Positions 23,416 to 31,947 are shown, counted from the first letter of the stretch. The stretch is DNA of 64,000 bases from JANNNF01 sp040385825 (GCA_040385825.1 JAZKGQ010000028.1:1-64000), one strand, 5' to 3'. Translations and numbers: made by a program. The notes: generated by a model from the sequence alone, not told the origin.

Positions 23416-24222
23416 ATGCCCATGCCCGGCCCCAACATGATCTCGCCCGCCCAACTGTCGCGTCTGATCGGCCTGCCCGATGCGCCCTTGATCCTGGACG
23501 TGCGCCTGCCGCAGGACGCAGCCCTCGACCCGCGCCTGCTGCCCGGCTCGCAGCGCGTGGCCCACAGCGAGGTGGCGCGGCTGGCCCCCGCCCTGACGGG
23601 CCGCCGCGTGGTGGTCACCTGCCAGCGCGGGCGTAAGTTGTCGGAAGGGGCGGCGGCGGTGCTGCGGCTGCATGGTCTGGCCGCCGAAGTGCTGGAGGGC
23701 GGTTTTCTGTCCTGGGCCGCAGCAGGCCTGCCGCTGATGCCCGAGGCTCTGATGCCGCAGACCGCCCTGTGGGTCACGCGCCACCGCCCCAAGATCGACC
23801 GCATCGCCTGCCCCTGGCTGATCCGGCGCTTCATCAACCCCGAGGCGAAGGTCTTGTTCGTGGCCCCGGCCGAGGTGGCCGCCGTCGCCACCCAGTTCAA
23901 CGCCACCCCCTTTGACATCGAGGGCATCCCCTACAGCCACCGGGGCGCGGGCTGCACCTTTGACGCGCTGCTGGATGACTTCGGCCTGCACAGCGATGCG
24001 CTGGACCGGCTGGCGCTGGTGGTGCGGGCAGCCGACACCGACCGCCACGATCTGTCGCCGCAGGCGGCGGGGTTGCTCGCGCTGTCGGTCGGGCTGTCGC
24101 GCCAGTACCGCGATGATCTGGCCCAGCTTGAGGCCGGCATGGCCCTGTATGACGCGCTTTATCGTTGGGCGCGTGACGGGTTTGACGAAGGCCATGACTG
24201 GCCCGCGGGACGCGCGCCATGA
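23416..24222 (+). CDS. chrB: rhodanese-ChrB fusion, chromate resistance protein
   Basis: 268 residues, two parts. Residues ~1-105 are a rhodanese-like domain (DVRLPQDAALDPRLLPGSQR, active-site loop VVVTCQRGRKLSEG with its Cys). Residues ~110-265 are a ChrB C-terminal domain: WVTRHRPKIDRIACPWLIRRF, IEGIPYSHRGAGCTFDALLD and VVRAADTDRH. ChrB proteins accompany the chromate exporter ChrA and, in some species, sense chromate. The 4-bp overlap with chrA (24219-24222) supports co-translation. ATG 23416 is chosen because upstream codons look non-coding and cover the palindromes; ATG 23437 is an alternative. Confidence 0.85.
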   Translation: MPMPGPNMISPAQLSRLIGLPDAPLILDVRLPQDAALDPRLLPGSQRVAHSEVARLAPALTGRRVVVTCQRGRKLSEGAAAVLRLHGLAAEVLEGGFLSWAAAGLPLMPEALMPQTALWVTRHRPKIDRIACPWLIRRFINPEAKVLFVAPAEVAAVATQFNATPFDIEGIPYSHRGAGCTFDALLDDFGLHSDALDRLALVVRAADTDRHDLSPQAAGLLALSVGLSRQYRDDLAQLEAGMALYDALYRWARDGFDEGHDWPAGRAP

Positions 24223-25469
24223 TCGCGTCGCTGCCAGAGCTGACCCGCACCTTCGCCCGCATCGGCCTGTTGTCCTTCGGCGGCCCTGCCGCCCAGATCG
24301 CCCTGATGCACCGCGTTCTGATCGACGAAAAGAAATGGGTGTCCGAACCCGACTATCTGCGCGCCCTGTCGTTCTGCATGCTGCTGCCGGGGCCAGAGGC
24401 GATGCAACTGGCCACCTGGATCGGCTGGAAGATGCACGGCGTGCGCGGCGGGCTGATTGCGGGCGGGTTGTTCGTGATCCCAGGCGCCATCGTGGTGCTG
24501 GCGTTGAGCATGATCTACGCGGCCTTTGGCCAGGTGCCGTTGATTGCGGCGATCTTCTCTGGCGTTCAGGCGGCGGTCGTCGCCATCGTGATCGAGGCGT
24601 TGCTGCGCGTGTCCAGACGCGCGCTGAAATCGCGCGAGGCCTACTGGATCGCCGCCGCCGCCTTTGCCGCGCTGTTCGTGCTGAACCTGCCCTTCCCGGT
24701 GATCATCATTGCGGCGGGTCTGTGGGGCTATCTGCGCAGCAAGGCTGGTGCCGCCGACGCCCCCGCCGCCCCGGTGCCGCTGTCACAAACCCTGACCACC
24801 GCCGCGATCTGGACCGCGATCTGGCTGGCCCCCCTGGGGATGCTGGCCGCGATGCACAGCGGCATCCTGACCGACATCGGCGTGTTCTTCAGCAAACTGG
24901 CAGTGCTGACCTTTGGCGGAGCCTATGCGGTGCTGGCCTGGATGAGCCAGGACGTGGTGCAGGTGAAGGGCTGGCTGACCCTGCCGCAGATGATCGACGG
25001 GCTGGGGCTGGCCGAAACCACGCCGGGGCCATTGATTCTGGTCACCGAATTCGTGGGCTACATGGCGGCCCACAGGTCAGGCGGCCCATGGCTGGGCATT
25101 GCCGCCGCCCTGATCACGCTGTGGGTCACCTTCATCCCGTCGTTCCTGTTCATCTTCACCGGCGCGCCCTACATCGCCCGGCTGACCGGCCAGCCGCGCC
25201 TGTCGGGCGCCTTGGCCGCGATCACCGCCGCCGTGGTGGGGGTGATCGCCAACCTGTCGCTGTGGTTCGCGCTGCATGTGCTGTTCGGGCAGGTCGGCAC
25301 GCTGACGGCTGGCCCGCTGCATCTGCTGTGGCCCGATGTCACCAGCCTGCGCCCGGCCGCGCTCATCATCGGGCTGGTGGCGGCGTGGGCGCTGCTGATC
25401 CGGCATCTGCCGCTGTCCTGGGTGCTGGCGGGGGCGGCGCTGGCCGGGGTCGGCGCCAGCCTGCTGTAG
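24219..25469 (+). CDS. chrA: chromate transporter
   Basis: 416 residues, a full-length two-half CHR transporter with about ten hydrophobic segments. Each half starts with the family motif: FARIGLLSFGGPAAQIALMH with LLPGPEAMQLATWIGW in the N-half, and FFSKLAVLTFGGAYAVLAWM with LAETTPGPLILVTEFVGY in the C-half. It exports chromate from the cytoplasm. The ATG overlaps the chrB stop (ATGA). Some CHR proteins move sulfate-like anions instead; the ChrB partner makes chromate the best guess. Confidence 0.92.
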   Translation: MIASLPELTRTFARIGLLSFGGPAAQIALMHRVLIDEKKWVSEPDYLRALSFCMLLPGPEAMQLATWIGWKMHGVRGGLIAGGLFVIPGAIVVLALSMIYAAFGQVPLIAAIFSGVQAAVVAIVIEALLRVSRRALKSREAYWIAAAAFAALFVLNLPFPVIIIAAGLWGYLRSKAGAADAPAAPVPLSQTLTTAAIWTAIWLAPLGMLAAMHSGILTDIGVFFSKLAVLTFGGAYAVLAWMSQDVVQVKGWLTLPQMIDGLGLAETTPGPLILVTEFVGYMAAHRSGGPWLGIAAALITLWVTFIPSFLFIFTGAPYIARLTGQPRLSGALAAITAAVVGVIANLSLWFALHVLFGQVGTLTAGPLHLLWPDVTSLRPAALIIGLVAAWALLIRHLPLSWVLAGAALAGVGASLL

Positions 25470-25567
25470 CTGCGGATTTGCGCAGCGCCTAAAACTTGGG
25501 CGCCCGCACCCCTTCCCTTGGGGCGCAAATCCCCTATGCTGCGGGTCAATACGAAAGGACGCAACCC

Positions 25568-26044
25568 ATGGCCCGCACCATCGACTACGGCACCCTGATG
25601 CACCGCGCCATGCGCAGCCTCATTCAGTCTGTGCTGACCGATGTTGGCCAGAACGGCCTGCCCGGCGCGCACCACTTTTTCATCACCTTCGACACCACCC
25701 ATCCGGATGTGGCCATCGCCGACTGGCTGCGCCAGCGCTATCCCGGCGAAATGACCATCGTGATCCAGCACTGGTTTGAAAACCTGATCGTCACCGATGA
25801 CGGGTTCTCCATCACCCTGAATTTCGGCAACAATCCCGAACCGCTGGTCATCCCCTTTGATGCCGTGCGCACCTTTGTCGATCCTTCGGTCGAATTCGGC
25901 CTGCGCTTCGAGTCGAACTCGGAGGAGGACGACGACGAGGAGGACGACGATCAGGACGGCGACGATGCCGACAATGGCCCTGACGACGCCCGCCCCAAGC
26001 AGGACGCCGAGATTGTCAGCCTCGACAAGTTCAGAAAACAGTAA
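25568..26044 (+). CDS. sspB: ClpXP adaptor SspB, alpha type
   Basis: 158 residues. It binds the ssrA tag on stalled-ribosome products and hands them to ClpXP. The N-terminal ~110 residues form the SspB fold (YGTLMHRAMRSLIQSVL, LRQRYPGEMTIVIQHWFENL, FSITLNFGNNPEPLVIPFDA). An acidic linker (EEDDDEEDDDQDGDDAD) and the C-terminal ClpX-binding XB tail IVSLDKFRKQ follow. The gene lies 2.3 kb after ssrA, whose tag it should recognise. ATG 25568 gives the family start MARTIDYG; a longer in-frame start is unsupported. Confidence 0.93.
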   Translation: MARTIDYGTLMHRAMRSLIQSVLTDVGQNGLPGAHHFFITFDTTHPDVAIADWLRQRYPGEMTIVIQHWFENLIVTDDGFSITLNFGNNPEPLVIPFDAVRTFVDPSVEFGLRFESNSEEDDDEEDDDQDGDDADNGPDDARPKQDAEIVSLDKFRKQ

Positions 26045-26131
26045 CCGGGCTGTCTGACCCCGCGCTCTGGCCGGTCTGGCCGTGGTCCGGGGGTGCACCC
26101 TGCCTTGCCCCTTTTGCGCACGAGGAGTGCC

Positions 26132-26686
26132 ATGTCCTCTGATCTTGCCCTGTTTCGCCGGCGTCTGTTGCGCAATCCCAAACAGATATCCGCCATCGCC
26201 CCGTCCTCCCGCGCGCTTGCGCGTGCCATGTCCGAAGGGCTGGGGCCGCAATCGGGCCGGGTGGTCGAATTCGGCCCCGGCACCGGGCGGCTGACCCGCG
26301 CCGCCCTTGACCGCGGGATTGCGCCGCAGGATCTGACCCTGTTCGAGATGGACGCCGAGTTCGGCCACCATCTGCAACTGAAGTTCCCCGGCGTGCATGT
26401 GCATGTCGGCCCCGCGCAGGACTGTACCCGTCTGGTGGCGCAGGGGGTGGGGGCGGTGATTTCCGGCCTGCCGCTGCTGTCGATGCCGATGGCGTTGCGG
26501 CGCGACATCGTGATGGCCGCCTTTTCGATTCTGGCCCCCGGCGCGCCGATGATCCAGTTCACCTATGGCCTGCGCCCGCCGCTGCCTGCCGATCTGATCG
26601 CCGAACTGGGCCTGTCGGTCGAGGTGGGGGCGCTGGTCTGGGCCAACCTGCCCCCGGCCCGCGTCTACCGCTTTCGTCGCGGATAA
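26132..26686 (+). CDS. SAM methyltransferase, PmtA-like
   Basis: 184 residues. Class I methyltransferase with motif I VVEFGPGTGRLTRAALD. It resembles the phospholipid N-methyltransferase (PmtA) group of alphaproteobacteria, which turns phosphatidylethanolamine into phosphatidylcholine: N-terminal LRNPKQISAIAPSSRALARAM and central ISGLPLLSMPMALRRDIVMA are characteristic. Some of these proteins methylate other substrates, so the lipid assignment is likely but not certain. GAGGAG lies just before ATG 26132. It sits between sspB and fumC on the same strand with gaps of about 85 bp. Confidence 0.8.
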   Translation: MSSDLALFRRRLLRNPKQISAIAPSSRALARAMSEGLGPQSGRVVEFGPGTGRLTRAALDRGIAPQDLTLFEMDAEFGHHLQLKFPGVHVHVGPAQDCTRLVAQGVGAVISGLPLLSMPMALRRDIVMAAFSILAPGAPMIQFTYGLRPPLPADLIAELGLSVEVGALVWANLPPARVYRFRRG

Positions 26687-26767
26687 GCCCGGTATGCGAC
26701 GGTATGCCGATTGATTTTGGCCCGCCCGCCGCATAGAACGCCGCAAATCCACAAGGAGGCTTGCCCC

Positions 26768-28162
26768 ATGACCGCCATCCGCATCGAGACTGACAGCTTT
26801 GGCCCGCTGGAGGTTGCCGCCGACAAGTACTGGGGCGCGCAGACCCAACGGTCGATCATCAACTTCCCCATCGGCTGGGAACGCCAGCCCGTCGCCATCA
26901 TCCGCGCGCTTGGCGTGATCAAGAAGGCCTGCGCGCAGGTCAACGTGGTGCAGGGCGACATGGACGCAGGCCTTGGCCGGGTGATCGCCGAGGCAGCCCA
27001 AGAAGTGATCGACGGCAAGTTCGACGACAACTTTCCGCTGGTGGTCTGGCAGACCGGGTCGGGCACGCAAAGCAACATGAATGCCAACGAGGTGATCTCG
27101 AACCGCGCGATCGAAATGCTGGGCGGGGTGATGGGGTCGAAGAAACCCGTGCATCCGAACGACCATGTGAACATGGGGCAATCGTCCAATGACACCTTCC
27201 CCACCGCGATGCATGTCGCCATCGGCATGATGGCGCGCGATGTGCTGCTGCCGGGGCTGGAGAAGCTGCACCATGCCCTCGCCCACAAGGCGCAGGAATT
27301 CTACCACATCATCAAGATCGGCCGCACCCATACCCAGGATGCGACCCCCCTGACCCTGGGCCAGGAATTTTCCGGCTATGCGCATCAGGTGGCCATGGGC
27401 ATCATGCGGATCAAGAAAGTGCTGCCCGAGATTTACGAGCTGGCCCAGGGCGGCACCGCCGTTGGCACCGGGCTGAACACCCGTGTCGGCTGGGACCGCC
27501 GGGTCGCGGCCGAGATTGCCGCCATCACCGGATTGCCCTTCACCACCGCGCCCAACAAGTTCGAGGCCCTGGCCGCGCATGACGCGATGGTGATGTTTTC
27601 GGGCGCGCTGAAAACCGTCGCCGTGTCGTTGTTCAAGATCGCCAATGACATGCGTCTGCTGGGGTCCGGGCCGCGATCGGGTCTGGGCGAGTTGATCCTG
27701 CCGGAAAATGAACCGGGCTCGTCGATCATGCCCGGCAAGGTCAACCCGACCCAGGCCGAGGCCCTGACCATGGTCTGCGTGCAGGTGATGGGCAATGACG
27801 CGGCGGTCGGGATCGCCGGCAGCCAGGGGCATTTCGAGCTGAACGTCTATAACCCGGTCATGTCCTACAATGTGCTGCAGAGCATGCAGCTTCTGGGCGA
27901 TGCGGCAGGGTCGTTCACCGACAACATGGTGACAGGCACCCAGGCCAACATCGCCCGCATCGACAAGCTGATGAAGGAATCGCTGATGCTGGTGACAGCC
28001 CTTGCCCCCACCATCGGCTATGATGCGGCAACCAAGGTGGCCAAGACCGCGCATCAGAACGGCACCACCCTGCGCGAGGAAGCCATCGCGCTTGGCTATG
28101 TCGATGCGGAAACCTTCGACCGCGTGGTGCGGCCCGAAGACATGATCGGCCCGAAAGGCTGA
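26768..28162 (+). CDS. fumC: class II fumarate hydratase
   Basis: 464 residues, the iron-independent TCA-cycle fumarase. Signature GSSIMPGKVNPTQAE near residue 315; other conserved blocks are GSGTQSNMNANEVISNRA, GQSSNDTFPTAMH and GRTHTQDATPLTLGQEFSGY. A ribosome-binding site AAGGAGGC lies just before ATG 26768. Its stop codon overlaps the start of a DUF4169 gene (A of TGA is A of ATG). The fumC-DUF4169 pairing recurs in Rhodobacteraceae as I know it. Confidence 0.95.
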   Translation: MTAIRIETDSFGPLEVAADKYWGAQTQRSIINFPIGWERQPVAIIRALGVIKKACAQVNVVQGDMDAGLGRVIAEAAQEVIDGKFDDNFPLVVWQTGSGTQSNMNANEVISNRAIEMLGGVMGSKKPVHPNDHVNMGQSSNDTFPTAMHVAIGMMARDVLLPGLEKLHHALAHKAQEFYHIIKIGRTHTQDATPLTLGQEFSGYAHQVAMGIMRIKKVLPEIYELAQGGTAVGTGLNTRVGWDRRVAAEIAAITGLPFTTAPNKFEALAAHDAMVMFSGALKTVAVSLFKIANDMRLLGSGPRSGLGELILPENEPGSSIMPGKVNPTQAEALTMVCVQVMGNDAAVGIAGSQGHFELNVYNPVMSYNVLQSMQLLGDAAGSFTDNMVTGTQANIARIDKLMKESLMLVTALAPTIGYDAATKVAKTAHQNGTTLREEAIALGYVDAETFDRVVRPEDMIGPKG

Positions 28163-28341
28163 TGGCAAGGATCGTCAGCCTGTCTGCCGCCCGCAAGGCC
28201 CGCGCGAAAGCCGGGGCGCGGGCGGCGGCGGATGCCAACGCCGCGAAGTTCGGCCGCAGCAAGGCAGAGAAGGCGTTGGAAAAGGCGCAGGCCGACAAGG
28301 CCGCGCGTGATCTGGATGGGCATGCACGAGAACCGGATTAA
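28162..28341 (+). CDS. DUF4169 family small protein
   Basis: 59 residues, start MARIVSLSAARKARAK, Ala/Lys/Arg-rich helix, with ANAAKFGRSKAEKALEKA in the middle and DLDGH near the end, the family pattern. The function is unknown; charge and helix content suggest nucleic-acid or protein binding. It overlaps the fumC stop by 1 bp, so translation is coupled. In related genomes this gene is usually followed directly by a ribbon-helix-helix gene; here a 76-residue unknown protein and a twin palindrome lie between them. Confidence 0.8.
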   Translation: MARIVSLSAARKARAKAGARAAADANAAKFGRSKAEKALEKAQADKAARDLDGHAREPD

Positions 28342-28388
28342 CGGTTTGTTCATCTCGACAGGGCAGATTTCCCGTGAAGGAGCCTGCC

Positions 28389-28619
28389 ATGCGCGATTTG
28401 CCTGTCCCCATCCAACCCGAACACTGGATCGTGCAGATCTTCAGCGCAAGAAGTGCCGCCGAGGGTGGCATCGTTCGCCGCAAGGTCGCCGATGTGGAAC
28501 GCCTGATCGGCCGTGAGCGGTTTGCCCAGGAAGTCCGGCGGCGTGGGTACTGCGCCGTTGAAAATGGCGGTCAGTTCGTGATCTTTTGCAACGTGGAGCC
28601 GGTCAGAATTCTGACCTGA
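28389..28619 (+). CDS. small protein of unknown function
   Basis: 76 residues, starts MRDLPVPIQPEHWIVQIFSA and ends with FVIFCNVEPVRIL. I do not recognise a defined domain. The start at ATG 28389 has AAGGAG eight bases upstream, a good site. The middle has several Arg residues in EGGIVRRKVADVERLIGRER, and no membrane segment is present. It lies between DUF4169 and the ribbon-helix-helix gene and is followed after 11 bp by the second twin-palindrome element, which likely ends its transcript. Confidence 0.7.
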   Translation: MRDLPVPIQPEHWIVQIFSARSAAEGGIVRRKVADVERLIGRERFAQEVRRRGYCAVENGGQFVIFCNVEPVRILT

Positions 28620-28630
28620 CGCAAGGCGCC

Positions 28631-28674
28631 CAAATTTCTTCGAAGAAATTTGCAAAATCCTTCAAAGGATTTTG
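28631..28674. repeat. twin palindrome element, copy 2
   Basis: Two abutting perfect palindromes of 22 bp each: CAAATTTCTT-CG-AAGAAATTTG (28631-28652) and CAAAATCCTT-CA-AAGGATTTTG (28653-28674). Same architecture as 23253-23296. It lies between the 76-residue gene and the ribbon-helix-helix gene. Confidence 0.8.
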
Positions 28675-28707
28675 TACACGCCCACAGTCTGCGGTACCAA
28701 CGCCCGC

Positions 28708-28923
28708 ATGTCCGCCCGCCCCGTGAAACACTCTCTGACCCTGCACGGCCACCGCACCAGCGTCTCGCTGGAGGCAGAATTCTGGGCTGCGTTCCGTGAA
28801 ATTGCAGCCCGGCGGGGCCAGACGTTGAATCAGCTTGCCGCCGAGGTAGACGAAAGTAGGGAGGGCGAGGTAGGCCTTGCCTCGGCGATCCGGGTGTTCA
28901 TCTTGCAAAGCTTTCGGGCCTGA
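28708..28923 (+). CDS. ribbon-helix-helix domain protein
   Basis: 71 residues. The short N-terminal strand KHSLTLHGHRTSVSLEAEFW leads into helices FREIAARRGQTLNQLAAEVD, and the C-terminus is SAIRVFILQSFRA. This is the RHH_4 pattern (PF13467-like), a small dimeric DNA-binding fold. The target is unknown, possibly its own promoter or the nearby acs promoter. It starts 33 bp after a twin palindrome, which may isolate it from upstream transcription. ATG 28708 was preferred to an upstream ATG at 28672 that lies inside the palindrome. Confidence 0.8.
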   Translation: MSARPVKHSLTLHGHRTSVSLEAEFWAAFREIAARRGQTLNQLAAEVDESREGEVGLASAIRVFILQSFRA

Positions 28924-28987
28924 CGGCCAGCGGCCGGACAGAGTCTGCCCGCCAGCCCCTTGATAACCCAGCAACTAATCACGCGGC

Positions 28988-29035
28988 TGTGAAGTAATTT
29001 ACAAATTCTGTACCATATCGTAAAAGTATTTACAG
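28988..29035 (+). promoter_or_regulatory. A+T-rich acs promoter with CRP-like and other inverted repeats
   Basis: 28985-29100 is strikingly A+T-rich. It holds TGTGA-agtaat-TTACA (28988-29003), one base away from the CRP-family consensus TGTGA-N6-TCACA. It also holds nested inverted repeats CTGTA (29008-29012) / TACAG (29031-29035) and GTAAA (29020-29024) / TTTAC (29029-29033). acs is CRP-activated in E. coli; use of a CRP/FNR-family activator here is inferred. Confidence 0.5.
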
Positions 29036-29171
29036 AAAAATCCATATATAAAAAAGAGTTACACAATTCTTTTCGATTGGGTTACACATATCCCCACAGG
29101 AAATGCCGCAGCCTTACCGACTGCGCACAACTATCCGGGCAGGTCTGCCCGGCGTCCAGGGGAGGACATCG

Positions 29172-31130
29172 ATGTCAGAGGCAGCACAGGCGGTTTACAC
29201 CGCATCACCCGATTTTATCGCAAACGCCCATGTGAACGCGGCAGGCTACGCCGCGATGTATGCGGCTTCGGTGAATGACCCTGATGCGTTCTGGGCCGCC
29301 GAAGCGCAGCGCATTGACTGGATCAAGACCCCGACCAGAATCAAGAACAGCAGTTTCGACTTTGGCGCGGTGTCGATCAAATGGTTCGAGGATGGCACCC
29401 TGAACGTCAGCGCCAATTGCATCGACCGCCACATGCTGACCCGCGCCACCCAGACCGCGATCATCTGGGAACCCGATGATCCCAGAACTCCGGCCCGCCA
29501 CATCACCTATGCCGAGCTGCTGGAGCAGACCAGCCGCATGGCCAATGTGTTGAAGGCGCAAGGTATTTCCAAGGGCGACCGGGTGGTCCTGTACCTGCCG
29601 ATGATCCCCGAGGCGGCTTACGCGATGCTGGCCTGTGCGCGGATCGGGGCCATCCATTCGGTGGTGTTCGCGGGTTTTTCGCCCGACGCGCTGGCGAACC
29701 GCATCAACGATTGCGACGCCAAGCTGGTGATCACCGCCGACTGGGCACCGCGTGCGGGCAAGAAAACGGGCCTCAAGGACAACACCGACAAGGCCCTGCT
29801 GCATTGTTCGGACAAGGTGAAATGCCTTGTCGTCAAGCACACCGGCGATCAGACCTCCTGGGTCGAAGGCCGCGACATTGATGCAAAGGCCGAGATGGCC
29901 GCTGCCAAACCCTATTGCGCCTATGTCGAGGTGGGGGCGGAAGACCCGCTGTTCATCCTTTACACGTCAGGGTCCACCGGGCGGCCCAAGGGGGTGGTGC
30001 ATACCAGCGGAGGCTATCTGGTCTATGCCGCGATGACGCATCAGCTGACCTTCGATTACCACGATGGCGACGTGTTCTGGTGTACGGCCGATGTGGGCTG
30101 GGTCACCGGGCACAGCTATATCATCTATGGCCCGCTGACGAATGGCGCGACCACGGTGATGTTCGAGGGCGTGCCCACCTATCCCGACGCGGGCCGCTTC
30201 TGGGCGACCATCGCCAAGCACAGGGTCAGCCAGTTCTACACCGCCCCGACCGCGATCCGCAGCCTGATGGGCATGGGGCCGGAATGGGTGGAAGGCCATG
30301 ATCTGAGCAGCCTGAAACTGCTGGGCACCGTGGGCGAACCCATCAACCCCGAGGCCTGGAACTGGTACAACATCCATGTCGGCAAGGGCACCCGCCCCAT
30401 CGTCGACACCTTCTGGCAGACCGAAACCGGGGGCCACATGCTGACCCCGCTGCCCGGTGCCATTCCGCAAAAGCCGGGGTCGGCGACCAAGCCGTTCTTC
30501 GGCGTCAAGCCCGTGGTGCTGGACCCGGCCACGGCGCAGGTGCAAGAAGCCACTGAAACCGATGGTGTGCTGTGCATCACCGACAGCTGGCCCGGCATGA
30601 TGCGCACCCTGTGGGGCGACCATCAGCGCTTCGAGGAGGCCTATTTCGGCCAGTACCGCGGCTTCTACTTCACCGGCGACGGTTGCCGCCGCGATGCCGA
30701 TGGCGATTACTGGATCACGGGCCGGGTGGATGACGTGATCAACGTCTCGGGTCACCGGATGGGCACGGCAGAGGTCGAATCCGCCCTTGTGGCGCATGAC
30801 AAGGTGGCCGAGGCGGCGGTGGTAGGCTATCCGCATGACATCAAGGGTCAGGGCATCTATGCCTATGTCACCCTGATGCGCGGGGTGGAACCGACCGAGG
30901 CCCTGCGCCGCGAACTGGAGGCGTTTGTCCGCACCGAAATCGGCCCGATCGCCAAGCCCGACCTGATCCAGTGGGCGCCGGGCCTGCCGAAAACCCGGTC
31001 CGGCAAGATCATGCGCCGCATCCTGCGCAAGATCGCCGAGAATGACTTTGCAGCCCTGGGCGACACCTCGACCCTTGCGGACCCTGCCGTGGTGGACGAG
31101 CTGATCGAGAACCGGATGAACCGTGGTTGA
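29172..31130 (+). CDS. acsA: acetyl-CoA synthetase (AMP-forming)
   Basis: 652 residues, normal for Acs. It activates acetate with ATP and CoA, giving acetyl-CoA, AMP and PPi. AMP-binding motif YTSGSTGRPKGVVHTSGGYL (residues ~265-284), the acetate-pocket Trp in DTFWQTETGGHMLTPLPG, and the acetylation-regulated lysine near the C-terminus in PKTRSGKIMRR. The start ATG 29172 follows GGGGAGGACATCG. Its stop overlaps the GTG start of an adenylate kinase gene, which recycles the AMP it makes, and an MHS transporter follows: an acetate-uptake cassette. The A+T-rich upstream region likely carries its activator site. Confidence 0.95.
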   Translation: MSEAAQAVYTASPDFIANAHVNAAGYAAMYAASVNDPDAFWAAEAQRIDWIKTPTRIKNSSFDFGAVSIKWFEDGTLNVSANCIDRHMLTRATQTAIIWEPDDPRTPARHITYAELLEQTSRMANVLKAQGISKGDRVVLYLPMIPEAAYAMLACARIGAIHSVVFAGFSPDALANRINDCDAKLVITADWAPRAGKKTGLKDNTDKALLHCSDKVKCLVVKHTGDQTSWVEGRDIDAKAEMAAAKPYCAYVEVGAEDPLFILYTSGSTGRPKGVVHTSGGYLVYAAMTHQLTFDYHDGDVFWCTADVGWVTGHSYIIYGPLTNGATTVMFEGVPTYPDAGRFWATIAKHRVSQFYTAPTAIRSLMGMGPEWVEGHDLSSLKLLGTVGEPINPEAWNWYNIHVGKGTRPIVDTFWQTETGGHMLTPLPGAIPQKPGSATKPFFGVKPVVLDPATAQVQEATETDGVLCITDSWPGMMRTLWGDHQRFEEAYFGQYRGFYFTGDGCRRDADGDYWITGRVDDVINVSGHRMGTAEVESALVAHDKVAEAAVVGYPHDIKGQGIYAYVTLMRGVEPTEALRRELEAFVRTEIGPIAKPDLIQWAPGLPKTRSGKIMRRILRKIAENDFAALGDTSTLADPAVVDELIENRMNRG

Positions 31131-31815
31131 TCGGCGCGCCTTGGCCCCAGGAACGGCCCCCGTCCTGATCCTGCTTGGCCCGCCCGGTGCGGGCAAAGGC
31201 ACCCAGGCCCGGATGCTGGAAGAAGACTTCGGCCTTGTGCAACTGTCCACCGGCGATCTTTTGCGCGCCGCCGTGGCTCAGGGCACGCCTTCGGGCGCCC
31301 AGGCCAAGGCGGTGATGGCGGCAGGCCAACTGGTCAGCGATGACATCGTGCTGGCCATCCTGCGCGACCGCATGGCCGCCCCCGATGTGGCGCAGGGCGT
31401 GATCCTTGACGGGTTTCCCCGCACCGGGGGCCAGGCGGCGGCGCTGGACGGCGTGCTGGCCGAGGCGGGGCTTGCGGTATCCGCCGCCATCAGCCTCGAG
31501 GTTGACGACGAGGCCATGGTGGGCCGAGTGGCCGGGCGCTACACCTGTGCGGGCTGCGGCGAAGGCTATCACGACAGCTTCAAGATCCCTGCCCAGTCAG
31601 GGGCTTGCGACAAATGCGACGGCACCGCCTTCAAGCGCCGCGCCGATGACACCGCCGAAACCGTGCGGGCGCGGCTGGTGGCCTATCACGCGCAGACCGC
31701 CCCGCTGATTGACCATTACCACGGTCAGGGCGTTCTGCGCCGGATCGACGCCATGGCCGAGATCGCAACCATTCGCCGCAGCCTTGGCACCATCGTAGCC
31801 GGGCTTCAGGCGTGA
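31123..31815 (+). CDS. adk: adenylate kinase
   Basis: 230 residues. Converts AMP + ATP to 2 ADP. P-loop LLGPPGAGKGTQA, AMP-binding LSTGDLLRAAV and GVILDGFPRT, and a LID domain with four cysteines (YTCAGCGEGYHD and GACDKCDG) that should bind zinc. Starts at GTG 31123, overlapping acsA by 8 bp, so it is translationally coupled to the enzyme that makes its substrate AMP. It is probably an extra copy rather than the adk of the ribosomal-protein operon, which is not in this window. An N-terminal extension of about 12 residues precedes the P-loop strand. Confidence 0.9.
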   Translation: MVDRRALAPGTAPVLILLGPPGAGKGTQARMLEEDFGLVQLSTGDLLRAAVAQGTPSGAQAKAVMAAGQLVSDDIVLAILRDRMAAPDVAQGVILDGFPRTGGQAAALDGVLAEAGLAVSAAISLEVDDEAMVGRVAGRYTCAGCGEGYHDSFKIPAQSGACDKCDGTAFKRRADDTAETVRARLVAYHAQTAPLIDHYHGQGVLRRIDAMAEIATIRRSLGTIVAGLQA

Positions 31816-31947
31816 CGACCGCAGGGGCCGCCTTCGGGCGGGCCTTGTGACGAAGGAGAGACAGGCACCAGCACCACGGAAGACGGTCTGGAGTCTGAGG
31901 GAAGAGCCGGCCACCAAGGCCGGGCCATCAACATGGAGGGATGCCAA

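Noticed and set aside
25169..28168. 999-codon open frame on the minus strand
   Set aside because: It is antisense to chrA, sspB, the methyltransferase and fumC, all with clear family motifs.
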